From Chitinophagaceae bacterium (GTDB lineage Bacteria > Bacteroidota > Bacteroidia > Chitinophagales > Chitinophagaceae): DNA of 7,030 bases. Where the stretch lies: the NCBI GenBank assembly GCA_025963615.1, contig JAOQAL010000712.1, positions 1 to 7,030 on the forward strand, given 5' to 3'. Under the pieces are notes generated by a model. It was not told the DNA's origin. It worked only from the letters and a program-made list of their open reading frames with translations, and did no database searches. Each line of letters starts with the position of its first letter. The first letter of the stretch is position 1. Shown here piece by piece: positions 1 through 6,434 of the stretch. The translations under genes were made by a program, and so were the position numbers.

Positions 1-503
1 TGCTATCTTGTTCAAAAGATTCTGACAAAGAGCCAGCACCACCACCTTCAGGGCCTTATATCAAATACACTGCAGGCACTAGCCAATTTGAATTTAGAGG
101 TTCGTTTAACGATCTTATTACTGGAAAACCAGGAGTATATGTGTCAAAATTTCCTGGACTTGATCCGACTGGCGGGAATGTTACGCGTTATGTGCTATCA
201 GGCCAACCGAATCCTACAGATGGTATCAGATTTGAAATAGAAGTTGATTCCCTCAAAACAGGTTCATATAGCTGCTATGAAAAGATTACTTTAGGTGGCG
301 CACCTAAAATTGGTTTTAGTGGTAAGGCTTATTCAACCTTTAAAAAAGATGGGTCAGAAAAGTTGTCAGTAATAATCTCAAGATATTCAAACGGCACGAT
401 TGATGGAACGTTTAGTGGAACGCTTTACTCTTTCGATGTCATTCCAATCCCGATTGAAATAACAAAAGGGGAATTTAAAAATGTCGAGGCAGTCTATTAC
501 TAA
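1..503 (+). CDS. Secreted lipoprotein of unknown function, 5' end outside the window
   Basis: The frame is open from the first base of the window to a TAA at 501-503, so the gene is cut by the window edge; the GTG at 141 is internal. The first readable codons give Leu-Ser-Cys followed by Ser-Lys-Asp, a lipobox with the cysteine at 9-11, so only the initiator and signal peptide are missing. The mature part is 164 residues: a Lys/Asp/Pro-rich linker (KEPAPPPSGP), then alternating polar and hydrophobic stretches typical of a beta-rich fold. Near the end it reads 'GTIDGTFSGTLYS', then 'PIEITKGEFKNV', a pattern seen in small Bacteroidota lipoproteins with a terminal beta-sandwich. The protein is presumably anchored in the outer or inner membrane by the acylated cysteine. 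I do not recognise a specific family, so no function is assigned. Coding status is secure; the lipoprotein call is nearly so. Confidence 0.8.
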   Translation, partial: LSCSKDSDKEPAPPPSGPYIKYTAGTSQFEFRGSFNDLITGKPGVYVSKFPGLDPTGGNVTRYVLSGQPNPTDGIRFEIEVDSLKTGSYSCYEKITLGGAPKIGFSGKAYSTFKKDGSEKLSVIISRYSNGTIDGTFSGTLYSFDVIPIPIEITKGEFKNVEAVYY

Positions 504-543
504 CAAAACCTACCGGTTAATGTGGGCGTAAACTCTTGGATTG

Positions 544-690
544 TCACTTGTATTCTCTGAATCGTTCGACGAGTTTTCCTTCGCCTCCATTTATTTCATT
601 GATTCAGTAAGTTTCAAACCCATCATCATTAATGAATTTGCCAGGAGATGTGTAAGTTTCGTACCGTTCTAATCCCCGACTTAATTCCAT
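544..690 (-). pseudogene. Possible degenerate minus-strand gene fragment with an in-frame stop
   Basis: Read on the minus strand from the ATG at 690-688, the frame gives 28 codons (starting MELSRGLERYETY, then TSPGKFINDDGFETY). It then meets a TGA at 606-604, and continues for 19 more codons (INEINGGEGKLVERFREYK) to a TGA at 546-544. The residue composition on both sides of the stop is that of a soluble charged protein, which suggests one reading frame broken by a nonsense mutation. Upstream, a different minus frame (PPAGTPLDGIKSG) may be an earlier part joined by a frameshift. I cannot name the family. A chance open frame of this length is possible, so this is low confidence. It lies next to phage-like genes, which fits local gene decay. 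Confidence 0.25.
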
Positions 691-712
691 CTAATGGAGT
701 TCCAGCCGGCGG

Positions 713-746
713 AAAAATAGAATGAAAAATAGAATAAAATAGAATG
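713..746 (+). repeat. Three tandem copies of an A-rich 10-11-mer at the start of the phage-like gene
   Basis: The sequence holds AAAAATAGAAT at 713-723 and 725-735 and AAAATAGAAT at 736-745, the first and third followed by G. The first copy creates an ATG at 722 that opens a 6-codon frame (MKNRIK) ending in TAG at 740-742, one base before the ATG at 744 used by the downstream gene. No Shine-Dalgarno is present, and A-rich leaders are normal for Bacteroidota starts. The repeat may come from slippage, and the mini-ORF may have no role. Confidence 0.5.
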
Positions 747-1112
747 CCATTTTTAAAAGGAAAGCCGAAAATAGGCGGAAGAACAAAGCAGTCAAAAAAT
801 AAAGCAACCATCTTGAAAGAAAAGGTAGGCCTTAATAACTGGGATGGCTTGACTAGCTATATAGAAACCGACGGAGCCGCGAAACTGATCAGAGAAATGA
901 AGAAACTGAAAGGCAAAGACTATGTTACCGCTTTTGGTGGACTCGCTGAATTTGTAAAGCCCAAACTCGCTAGGACCGTGTTATCTGGACCTAACGACAA
1001 TCCAGTTAAAATATCCTCTGTTATCGATTACTCCAAACTTTCTGATGCCGCACTACAAGAAATTATTAATGCAACAAGCATTAAAAGTTCTTTCCGTGAA
1101 CTTACCATTTAA
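744..1112 (+). CDS. Phage terminase-small-subunit-like protein (prophage remnant)
   Basis: The 122-residue product opens with a basic, glycine-rich stretch (MPFLKGKPKIGGRTKQSKNK). This resembles the 'GNPAGRPKGSKNK'-type start of small Bacteroidota phage and prophage proteins annotated as terminase small subunit or DUF5681-like. The middle (residues about 35-80) has a helical pattern, 'AAKLIREMKKLKGKDYVTAF' and then 'LAEFVKPKLARTV'. This parallels the family's 'L..LLPYVVPKLK' segment, and the usual 'kLSDeeLqeiI' element follows at residues 98-109. In related phages such proteins sit ahead of the packaging ATPase and are thought to bind DNA. Here no large terminase, portal or capsid gene follows, so this is an isolated remnant that has kept an intact frame. 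The ATG is the first in frame after the A-rich repeat. Family resemblance is from memory of motifs, not a search; function is inferred. Confidence 0.6.
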   Translation: MPFLKGKPKIGGRTKQSKNKATILKEKVGLNNWDGLTSYIETDGAAKLIREMKKLKGKDYVTAFGGLAEFVKPKLARTVLSGPNDNPVKISSVIDYSKLSDAALQEIINATSIKSSFRELTI

Positions 1113-1146
1113 TTATTAATTCGGCTTTGTGCTAATGTATTTTAAA

Positions 1147-1153
1147 AAAGGAG
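1147..1153 (+). promoter_or_regulatory. Strong Shine-Dalgarno before the ATG at 1161
   Basis: AAAGGAG lies 7 nt before an ATG at 1161. This is one of the few good Shine-Dalgarno sites in the window. It marks 1161, not the GTG at 1163 in another frame, as the original start of the broken gene that follows. The frame from 1161 runs only 21 codons before TGA at 1224-1226. Confidence 0.55.
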
Positions 1154-1160
1154 ATTCATT

Positions 1161-1384
1161 ATGTGGGAAGTACTTACAATAATACGCCTTCTATCTGTTT
1201 TGTCTGGTCGGCGCTTAATTGCTTGATATTCTCTTGGGTAATTTTTATTCAATCCGACAAACAAGTGAAGGCGAAAGTTAAAAGAATAAGATTGTTGATA
1301 TTCTCGAAAAAGTCAAATTGCTATTTTCACGCACCTCCGCTATTTCATACCGAACCGGCAACTGTAAATGCAACTGCGGCATAA
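1161..1384 (+). pseudogene. Frameshifted small membrane/phage-type gene remnant
   Basis: A good ribosome site leads into MWEVLT, but this frame stops at 1224. Protein-like segments then occur in other frames. Frame +1 reads 'YAFYLFCLVGA', then after a stop 'LLDILLGNFYSIRQTSEGE', then after another stop 'KNKIVDILEKVKLLFS'. The frame starting at 1163 is open to TAA at 1382-1384 and ends 'PPLFHTEPATVNATAA'. Joined across indels, this would be a protein with an N-terminal membrane helix, perhaps followed by a second short gene of the 'MxKIxDLxxKVKxLF' kind seen in Bacteroidota phages. The alternative is a real 73-codon ORF at 1163-1384, but its start (GTG) has worse spacing and its composition is odd, with Trp/Cys-rich stretches. 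I favour a decayed gene next to the phage-like gene. Function unknown. Confidence 0.35.
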
Positions 1385-1501
1385 AAAAATATTGCTAATG
1401 CTCCTCAAACTTCCGTAACTTACTATTCCTATCCCTTCCAAAACCTCGCTCGTTACCTGTTTACTTTCTGGATCTTTCAGTTAACCAAAAAACTAATATA
1501 C

Positions 1502-2038
1502 ATGAGACATTTAAAGATTACCGCAGCATTCATCCTGTTTGCTATTTTACCCTTCACTATCTATGCACAAAAAAAAGATGTAAAACAGACCAGCAGCGCA
1601 ACGTCTGATCAACCGTACAAGGTTGGTGCAACCAATATAACATTGGGCAACCAGGACTATAATAAAAAAGTTTTGTGGGCATGGAAATACTATGATGACA
1701 ACACATTTGATAAAGCAGCCGACCTTTTTGCGGATACTGTAATTGCTACACTACCTGACGGTACCGTATTTCGCGGGAAAGATATGTTGCTGAAATCCCT
1801 TCAAGATTATCGAAACAGCTTTGCCTCTGCAGCCAGCACAGTGGATGCCTGTGTAACGTTGAAAAGCCCTGACATGCCAGGCCGCGATGTTGTCAGTATT
1901 TGGGGTGTAGAAACAGATACCAATAAAGATGGAACGGTTTCAAAAGTCCATTTGAATGAAGTTTGGTTTTTTAACAAGGATGGGAAAGTGGTAGAGTTTC
2001 ATCAACTGGCAGCGAAAGAAATGCCCGAAAAAAAATAG
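1502..2038 (+). CDS. Exported NTF2-like (SnoaL-type) protein
   Basis: The 178-residue product starts with a clear signal peptide: basic n-region MRHLK, hydrophobic core ITAAFILFAILPFTI, and a likely signal peptidase I cut after YA at residue 22. A short polar linker (residues 23-50) leads into an NTF2-like alpha+beta domain at about residues 52-170. The recognisable features are a helical pair ending 'YYDDNTFDKAADLFADTV', the strand 'ATLPDGTVFRGKDMLLKSLQDY' region typical of SnoaL-like folds, and closing strands 'VSIWGVET' and 'HLNEVWFFNKDGKVVEFHQLA'. Members of this fold bind small ligands or act as enzymes; the sequence alone does not fix a substrate, and I see no certain catalytic residues. 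The ATG at 1502 is chosen because it gives a complete signal peptide. The gene appears to be monocistronic and ends at a strong terminator. Location is presumably the periplasm. Confidence 0.85.
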   Translation: MRHLKITAAFILFAILPFTIYAQKKDVKQTSSATSDQPYKVGATNITLGNQDYNKKVLWAWKYYDDNTFDKAADLFADTVIATLPDGTVFRGKDMLLKSLQDYRNSFASAASTVDACVTLKSPDMPGRDVVSIWGVETDTNKDGTVSKVHLNEVWFFNKDGKVVEFHQLAAKEMPEKK

Positions 2039-2075
2039 TAGCAGCAGAACTATATCCTGATAAATAAATAAGATT

Positions 2076-2112
2076 AACAATAAAGCCCGGCATTGCCGGG
2101 CTTTATTGTTTT
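2076..2112 (+). terminator. Intrinsic terminator with perfect 16-bp stem
   Basis: The left arm 2076-2091 (AACAATAAAGCCCGGC) and right arm 2095-2110 (its exact reverse complement) flank a 3-nt loop ATT. The GC-rich core is GCCCGGC/GCCGGGC, with AT-rich ends supplying the U-rich tail. It lies 38 nt after the stop of the NTF2-like gene. Because the stem is symmetric it could act in both directions. Confidence 0.9.
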
Positions 2113-2190
2113 AATGTGCATACGCTTTTTTAGCGTTAGCTTTAGCAGTATTCTACGGAGGATCCTTCAATAAATCCCGCTAAATCTCAA

Positions 2191-2673
2191 TTGATCCAAA
2201 ATCTACATAAACTGAATTATGCAGAAAAGCATGCCATTTTAAATAACTCTTTTTGGATTACAGGCACTACTAACATCACTCTACAAGAAGCCCTTCACGG
2301 CGGTAGCTATGTTTTCGAAAAATCATTTGATTATATTCCTACGGCTAATAAAAGAATAAAAAGTTCTACAATTCATTTTCAAGTGGATGACTTTTTAAAG
2401 ATAAAAGTTAATGATAAGCCTGAAAGCCTGGAATTTGATGGTGACATAAAATTAGATCCTTTTCAATTAGATATCGAGATATCTCCCGGGCATAATGTTT
2501 TTCAATTTAATGTCAGAAACAGGGAGTTTACAAATGAAGAGCTTAAAGGTATTGCAAATAATAATCCATATGATTTTATTTACACTCTTGTAATTGAATT
2601 GGAGGATGTTGAAAATTCAAATGTTGAAAATGAAGAGAATCGAAATTCATTGGCTTCGCAATTTGAAAATTAG
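2191..2673 (+). CDS. Orphan beta-sandwich-like protein, probably 5'-truncated
   Basis: The only usable start is TTG at 2191, giving 160 residues, but the same frame is already open from 2146 (just after a TAG at 2143) and reads QYSTEDPSINPAKSQ before it, with no ATG or GTG. This suggests the true N-terminus was lost. Residues about 38-137 look like a jelly-roll or galactose-binding-like domain: 'GGSYVFEKSFDYIP', 'STIHFQVDDFLKIKVNDKPE', 'FQLDIEISPGHNVFQFNVRN', 'YDFIYTLVIELED'. The 'VDD.lki.vNdk' and 'isPG.Nvf.f.v.N' pattern matches accessory domains of larger glycosidases or surface proteins. The C-terminus (138-160) is Asn/Glu-rich with a short VEN repeat. There is no signal peptide, no ribosome site and no recognised partner. 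It may be a fragment of a larger protein. Coding nature is likely from composition; whether it is expressed is uncertain. Confidence 0.55.
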   Translation: MIQNLHKLNYAEKHAILNNSFWITGTTNITLQEALHGGSYVFEKSFDYIPTANKRIKSSTIHFQVDDFLKIKVNDKPESLEFDGDIKLDPFQLDIEISPGHNVFQFNVRNREFTNEELKGIANNNPYDFIYTLVIELEDVENSNVENEENRNSLASQFEN

Positions 2674-2761
2674 GTCTAAAGTAATAAGACAAGCTTTCGA
2701 TTCTCATAAGATTAAATTAAACATCTGGAAATGGATAAGATTTCATTTTCTATTGTATCAG

Positions 2762-2860
2762 ACGGGCGGTGCTGTCGAGTTGTTGCAGACCAAAGTCGTC
2801 GAGGATCAGCAGATCATATTTTTCAATTTTTGCAATCTCGCGTAAATTTGGTATGATTAA
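2762..2860 (-). pseudogene. istB: Relic of IS21-family transposition helper ATPase (istB fragment)
   Basis: On the minus strand, positions 2860-2762 read 33 codons without a stop. They contain REIAKIEKYDLLILDDFGL, then QQLDSTAR. The DLLILDD segment is the Walker B motif of IstB-type AAA+ ATPases, and the flanking 'IAKIEK' and 'DFGLQ.LD...R' match IstB closely. The next codons (LIQ, then TAG) no longer match, and the first few (LIIPN) are also unlike IstB, so the homologous core is about 2762-2848. No IstA, Walker A or terminal repeat is present. The fragment overlaps the last bases of the slipin gene, so an insertion sequence once lay here, or a recombination event left this piece. It is not functional. 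The family call rests on motif recognition. Confidence 0.7.
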
Positions 2861-3636
2861 GATCCCGTCTTATCCTTGCCGCTGTTCAAAAAAGGTTTCA
2901 ACAAATCAATAGGAACCGGGAATATCGTTGTTGAGTTATTTTCTGTTGCTATCTCCCGCAATGTTTGCAGGTAGCGCAAGGTTAGTGCGCTGGGCTGATC
3001 GGCCAGTATCCTTGCCGCATCGGCCAGGCGCTGTGAAGCCTGGAACTCTCCTTCGGCGGCAATTACTTTGCTGCGGCGCTCCCTTTCAGCTTCCGCCTGT
3101 TTGGCCATGGCCCGTTGCATTTCCTGCGGCAGATCAATCTGCTTCACTTCTACATTGGAAACTTTTACTCCCCAGGGCTCCGTATTGGAATCACTGATCT
3201 GCTGCAGCTTGTGGTTAATTTTTTCACGTTGAGAGAGTAGATCGTCCAGTTCGGATTGCCCTAACACACTTCGCAGGGTTGTTTGCGAGAGTTGGGAAGT
3301 AGCCATCAGGAAATTTTCGACGCCTACAATAGCTTTTTGTGGTTCAATGACCCGGAAATAAACTACGGCGTTTACTTTGATGGAAACATTGTCCTGCGTA
3401 ATTACATCCTGCGTCGGTACATCCATGACGACTGTACGCAGGCTGACCCTTACCATTTTATCAATAACAGGGATGAGCAGGATGAGCCCCGGTCCTCTTA
3501 CTCCGTTGCGACCCACCAAACGCCCGAGCCGGAAAACCACAGCCCGTTCGTATTCGCGCAGAATACGGATGGCATTTGCCAGGAGGAGGACAACAAAAAC
3601 AATGATGACAATGGCGATTACAGGAAACTGTTGCAT
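2857..3636 (-). CDS. Slipin (stomatin-like SPFH/band 7 membrane protein)
   Basis: The 259-residue product has one N-terminal membrane helix (residues about 4-22, [19 protein letters not shown]) and then the SPFH domain from about 24 to 190. It contains the family's '[12 protein letters not shown]', '[17 protein letters not shown]', '[20 protein letters not shown]' and '[18 protein letters not shown]' segments. A charged coiled coil follows (about 170-210, '[26 protein letters not shown]'-like). After it comes the conserved C-terminal '[23 protein letters not shown]' segment. The length matches bacterial and archaeal slipins. The protein should oligomerise on the cytoplasmic membrane. It is the downstream gene of an operon with the NfeD protease, 19 nt after that gene's stop. 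In the archaeal pair PH1510/PH1511 the protease cuts the slipin in its hydrophobic C-terminal region, here residues about 233-246. The stop codon falls at the edge of the istB relic, so the last residues (KDKTGS) may not be ancestral. Confidence 0.95.
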   Translation of the reverse strand: MQQFPVIAIVIIVFVVLLLANAIRILREYERAVVFRLGRLVGRNGVRGPGLILLIPVIDKMVRVSLRTVVMDVPTQDVITQDNVSIKVNAVVYFRVIEPQKAIVGVENFLMATSQLSQTTLRSVLGQSELDDLLSQREKINHKLQQISDSNTEPWGVKVSNVEVKQIDLPQEMQRAMAKQAEAERERRSKVIAAEGEFQASQRLADAARILADQPSALTLRYLQTLREIATENNSTTIFPVPIDLLKPFLNSGKDKTGS

Positions 3637-3655
3637 ATTTTTTATTTAGAATTGA

Positions 3656-4924
3656 CTAACTCTTTTCAACATACAATTTCAGGTTTCTCATTTCCTTTAC
3701 CAGGACCTTTTCTCCTTTGTCGATTCTTCCTGCTATGGATTCGGCATTCCAGACTTCTCCCTGCAACATGACAGTGCCTGAAGGATCGAGTGTATCCAGC
3801 GAGTCCGCGGTTGCACCAATCAAACCTTCAATGCCGGTAACGACTTTACGTCTCTGAGCCCTTAAGCCTATCCCGATCACCATCAGGAAAAATAGCGCAG
3901 TAACAACAGTGGAAGAAATAATAAGACTGCGGGAAATTTTTACAAACTCTAATGATGAATCGCTTCTGATTAACATCATGGACCCCATTAGCAATGAAAT
4001 AACAGCGCCTATAGCCAGTAGGCCGTGACTTACAATTTTAATCTCCAGTAAAAAAAGAATGATGGCAAAAACGATCAATGCCAGTCCTGCATAGTTGATG
4101 GGTAAGGTATGCATGGAATAAAAAGCGAGAATGAGTGCTATAACGCCCACGATGCCAGGCAGGATGGCTCCTGGATTGTATAATTCGAACAATACCCCAT
4201 ATAGGCCAAGCATCAGTATGATATAAGTAATGTTGGGGTCGCTGAGAACATTCAGCATCTTTTCCACAAAGCCCATCTCATACGATGCTACGCGGGCGTT
4301 TTTAGTGTGAAGGGTGGCGGTAGTGGCAGCAAGCGCAACCTGTTTTCCATCTACCTGGTTTAACAAGTCTACTTCATTCATGGCAATTAGATCGACGACC
4401 TCATTTTTCAGGGCTTCTTTTTCTGTGATTGAAACACTATGGCGAACCGCGTCTTCTGCCCACTGTATATTTCGGTTTCGTTTTTCGGCAATAGTTCGTA
4501 TAAATGCAGCGGCATCGTTCGTTCCTTTTTCATTCATGATTGAATCGGGCGCTTGCTGTAATCCAACCGGATGTGCTGCGCCAATATTAGTACCTGGAGC
4601 CATCGCGGCAATATGGGCGGCCATAGTAATGAAGACCCCGGCTGATCCCGCATGGGCTCCGCCCGGAGAGACATAAACAATCACAGGCACCGGTGACTCC
4701 AGCATGAGACTTACAATAATACGGGTGGATTGAAGTAAACCGCCGGGTGTATTAAGATGTATAATAAGGCATTCTGCTTTTTCGCGATGCGCTTTTTCTA
4801 TACCGTCGCGAATATAATCAGCTATTACAGGATTGATCGCGCCATCGATTTTTATAGACACAACTTCCTGCGCAGAAAGTGCAAATGGAAGGAAAAGGAG
4901 ATAATATGATAGAATACGCCTCAC
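3656..4924 (-). CDS. NfeD-family membrane-bound serine protease (ClpP class)
   Basis: The 422-residue product is a full-length long-form NfeD. It has a signal peptide (residues 1-18, cut after LSA) and a ClpP/crotonase-fold protease domain at about 20-200. Five membrane helices follow at about 231-249, 252-271, 278-298, 299-319 and 334-354, and the C-terminal OB-fold NfeD domain is at about 360-421 (GIEGLIGATADSL, GTVMLQGEVWNA, IDKGEKVLV). The catalytic Ser is Ser94 in HAGSAGVF; the partner Lys is Lys133 in NEKGTNDAA. Both sit as in the archaeal PH1510 protease (Ser97/Lys138). 'NTPGG' at 58-62 is the conserved oxyanion-region motif. The start is GTG (4924-4922): the frame is closed upstream by a TAG with no ATG or TTG between, and the next Met is residue 74, inside the domain. 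The gene leads a two-gene operon with the slipin, its likely substrate. Predicted role is membrane protein quality control. Confidence 0.95.
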   Translation of the reverse strand: MRRILSYYLLFLPFALSAQEVVSIKIDGAINPVIADYIRDGIEKAHREKAECLIIHLNTPGGLLQSTRIIVSLMLESPVPVIVYVSPGGAHAGSAGVFITMAAHIAAMAPGTNIGAAHPVGLQQAPDSIMNEKGTNDAAAFIRTIAEKRNRNIQWAEDAVRHSVSITEKEALKNEVVDLIAMNEVDLLNQVDGKQVALAATTATLHTKNARVASYEMGFVEKMLNVLSDPNITYIILMLGLYGVLFELYNPGAILPGIVGVIALILAFYSMHTLPINYAGLALIVFAIILFLLEIKIVSHGLLAIGAVISLLMGSMMLIRSDSSLEFVKISRSLIISSTVVTALFFLMVIGIGLRAQRRKVVTGIEGLIGATADSLDTLDPSGTVMLQGEVWNAESIAGRIDKGEKVLVKEMRNLKLYVEKS

Positions 4925-5297
4925 AAAATAGGAGTTGATAAAATGAAGCCATCGTTTGGTTGTAAAGAGCTATTGTAATTTACTTAATTCCGGCAGTAAT
5001 CAATAATTAATTATCAGGAGGGGAACTCAGATTTTTAAGACAAAATAGTTTATGGGATTAAGCGGGATGCAACGAATCAATTGCGAAGGAGGGTTTTTCA
5101 AAGAGAAAACGAAATCCAAAACAGGCAAAACAAAGAAAGAATTAAGAGATTGATTTGCTTACGTGGAAAGCACGTCCGATGTAAGATGGAAAAGTATTGA
5201 TGCGAACTGCCAGGCAATAAAACAAGGCAATTTTGATTCCGATTATTCTGGCTCGGTCTGCTCTGGTTATTCTTTTAATGCATCTTTCATCAGGGTA
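4925..5297. other. Gene-poor spacer upstream of the NfeD-slipin operon
   Basis: I find no convincing gene here. It must contain the promoter of the operon, but no exact TAnnTTTG box is visible on the minus strand. The nearest is TCTCTTTG at 5106-5099, one mismatch, with TTG 19 nt upstream. A perfect 12-bp palindrome ATAATTAATTAT lies at 5003-5014. A 33-codon plus-strand ORF (5052-5153, Lys-rich end) and a minus-strand 67-codon ORF running through the terminator at 5299-5328 both lack ribosome sites and family features. Confidence 0.5.
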
Positions 5298-5298
5298 T

Positions 5299-5328
5299 AA
5301 AAAATAAAAAGCCCTCCTTTCAGAGGGC
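5299..5328 (-). terminator. Intrinsic terminator of the secreted-protein gene
   Basis: Read on the minus strand, GCCCTC (5328-5323), loop TGAAAG, GAGGGC (5316-5311) is followed by a T-rich run (TTTTTATTTTTT). It lies about 30 nt after the stop of the gene at 5358-6338, in the right orientation. The stem is short (6 bp) but GC-rich. Confidence 0.8.
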
Positions 5329-5357
5329 CAATTAAAACCGTCCAAGGTAATAATATT

Positions 5358-6338
5358 TTACAGTAATATTTGTTTTGCTATGGATAAGCCGTTGGCATCG
5401 GTGATGTTTACAATGTAAATTCCTGAAGCATGGTTTGTAGTGGCGAAAACAATCTGCCCGGAAGGATTTGAAACATCCTGCTGTGAAACAACCTGGCCTG
5501 AAGCAGAGATAAGACGCATCATTACTTTCGATTTTACCTGTTGGGAAAAATTGATGAGTAACGTGTTCTTTGAAGTGCTGGTCACTTTGATCGCTGCGTT
5601 GCTGTCGGTAGATTTTATCGTTGCTACCTGTGTATAAATATATGCGCCGTCAAGATCAACCTGTTTAATACGATAGTAAAGGATGCTGCCATTTGCATTT
5701 TTATCAGTAAAGGTATAATTGATCAGGGATGATGATTCTCCAGCGGCTTTAACGGTACCAATACTGGTCCAGCTTACACCGTTTTCACTTCTTTCTATTG
5801 TAAAATAGCTGCTGTTACTTTCCTGTGCAGTTGACCATTGAACCAGGACATTTGCCTGCTGACGGACTAAAACAAATTTTACAAATTTTACAGGCAATGG
5901 AATGGCTGCAACAGGATGTGATCCACCGTTGTCTAATAATACCGGACCATTTAAATCTCCAATATTTCCTTTATACACACTGCTGCTGCCAATTCTCACC
6001 TGGTCAGATGAACTTGAATTTAAGCTCGAGACTTTACCACCTGCATAAATGTAGATTTTACTTGAGGATACAAGATCCAGTTTAGCTGACTGGTTAAACA
6101 GTAAAGTACCATACAACTGTACATAAACATAACCGGATATAGCAACATTCGTGAACACATTTACTGTAATACCGGTTGGTATTATGATGGTGTCTCCAGT
6201 CTGCGGCGTTCTATTCGGGGTCCAGGTGCCATTGGATGTCCAGTCACCATGATTAACGGTTGCTGTAATGGTCGTGGCGTTTAATGTCGAAAAGGTGAAT
6301 AGGGAAAATACGATGAATAATGAGTAGATAGATTTCAT
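5358..6338 (-). CDS. Secreted G8-like protein with type IX secretion sorting domain
   Basis: The 326-residue product has a signal peptide (MKSIYSLFIVFSLFTFSTLNA, cut near residue 21). Residues about 30-135 resemble a G8-type beta-solenoid: 'DWTSNGTWTPNRTPQTGDTIIIPTG' and then 'ITVNVFTNVAISGYVYVQLYG', with Ser/Gly-rich turns. After the hinge IPLPVKF, residues 146-243 form a fibronectin-III-like domain of the kind common in Bacteroidota surface proteins ('VLVQWSTAQESNSSYFTIERSENGVSW', then 'YYRIKQVDLDGAY'). Residues about 250-326 are a Por-type C-terminal sorting domain ('MRLISASGQVV', 'ASGIYIVNITDANGLSIAKQILL'), which directs export through the type IX system and surface attachment or release. 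No catalytic site is evident, so it is likely structural, adhesive or carbohydrate-associated. It is flanked by its own promoter and terminator, so it is a single-gene unit. Confidence 0.9.
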   Translation of the reverse strand: MKSIYSLFIVFSLFTFSTLNATTITATVNHGDWTSNGTWTPNRTPQTGDTIIIPTGITVNVFTNVAISGYVYVQLYGTLLFNQSAKLDLVSSSKIYIYAGGKVSSLNSSSSDQVRIGSSSVYKGNIGDLNGPVLLDNGGSHPVAAIPLPVKFVKFVLVRQQANVLVQWSTAQESNSSYFTIERSENGVSWTSIGTVKAAGESSSLINYTFTDKNANGSILYYRIKQVDLDGAYIYTQVATIKSTDSNAAIKVTSTSKNTLLINFSQQVKSKVMMRLISASGQVVSQQDVSNPSGQIVFATTNHASGIYIVNITDANGLSIAKQILL

Positions 6339-6434
6339 AAATGACGGATTTAAACTTTTTGTTGTTTTTAGGGTATCGAGTGAAATTCTTGTATCGGATA
6401 TTTTCTATCGCTATTTCCGAATTTCTCTCAGGGA
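6339..6434 (-). other. 5' leader of the secreted-protein gene
   Basis: Between the promoter and the ATG lies about 90 nt of AT-rich sequence without a recognisable riboswitch or terminator hairpin. There is no Shine-Dalgarno before the ATG; the start is preceded by a T-rich/A-rich stretch, as is usual for this phylum. A minus-strand frame of 70 codons overlapping this leader and the gene start is a shadow. Confidence 0.4.

Noticed and set aside
1163..1384. 73-codon plus-strand ORF from GTG as an intact gene
   Set aside because: The good ribosome site points to the ATG at 1161 in another frame, and protein-like segments are spread over three frames, so a broken gene explains it better.
2594..2845. 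83-codon plus-strand ORF
   Set aside because: It overlaps the end of the beta-sandwich gene in another frame and is antisense to the istB relic; composition is not protein-like.
3283..3771. 162-codon plus-strand ORF and nearby 90-codon ORF
   Set aside because: Both are antisense shadows of the slipin and NfeD genes, which have clear family matches.
4314..4676. 120-codon plus-strand ORF
   Set aside because: Antisense to the NfeD protease domain; Ala/Ser/Cys-rich shadow translation.
5099..5120. Possible promoter of the NfeD operon (TCTCTTTG with TTG 19 nt upstream, minus strand)
   Set aside because: The key A of the -7 box is missing and the leader would be over 160 nt; too weak to list as a feature.
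5052..5153. 33-codon plus-strand ORF with a Lys-rich tail
   Set aside because: No ribosome site, promoter or recognisable motif; length within chance.
5142..5345. 67-codon minus-strand ORF
   Set aside because: It runs through the terminator of the upstream gene, has no ribosome site and no family features.
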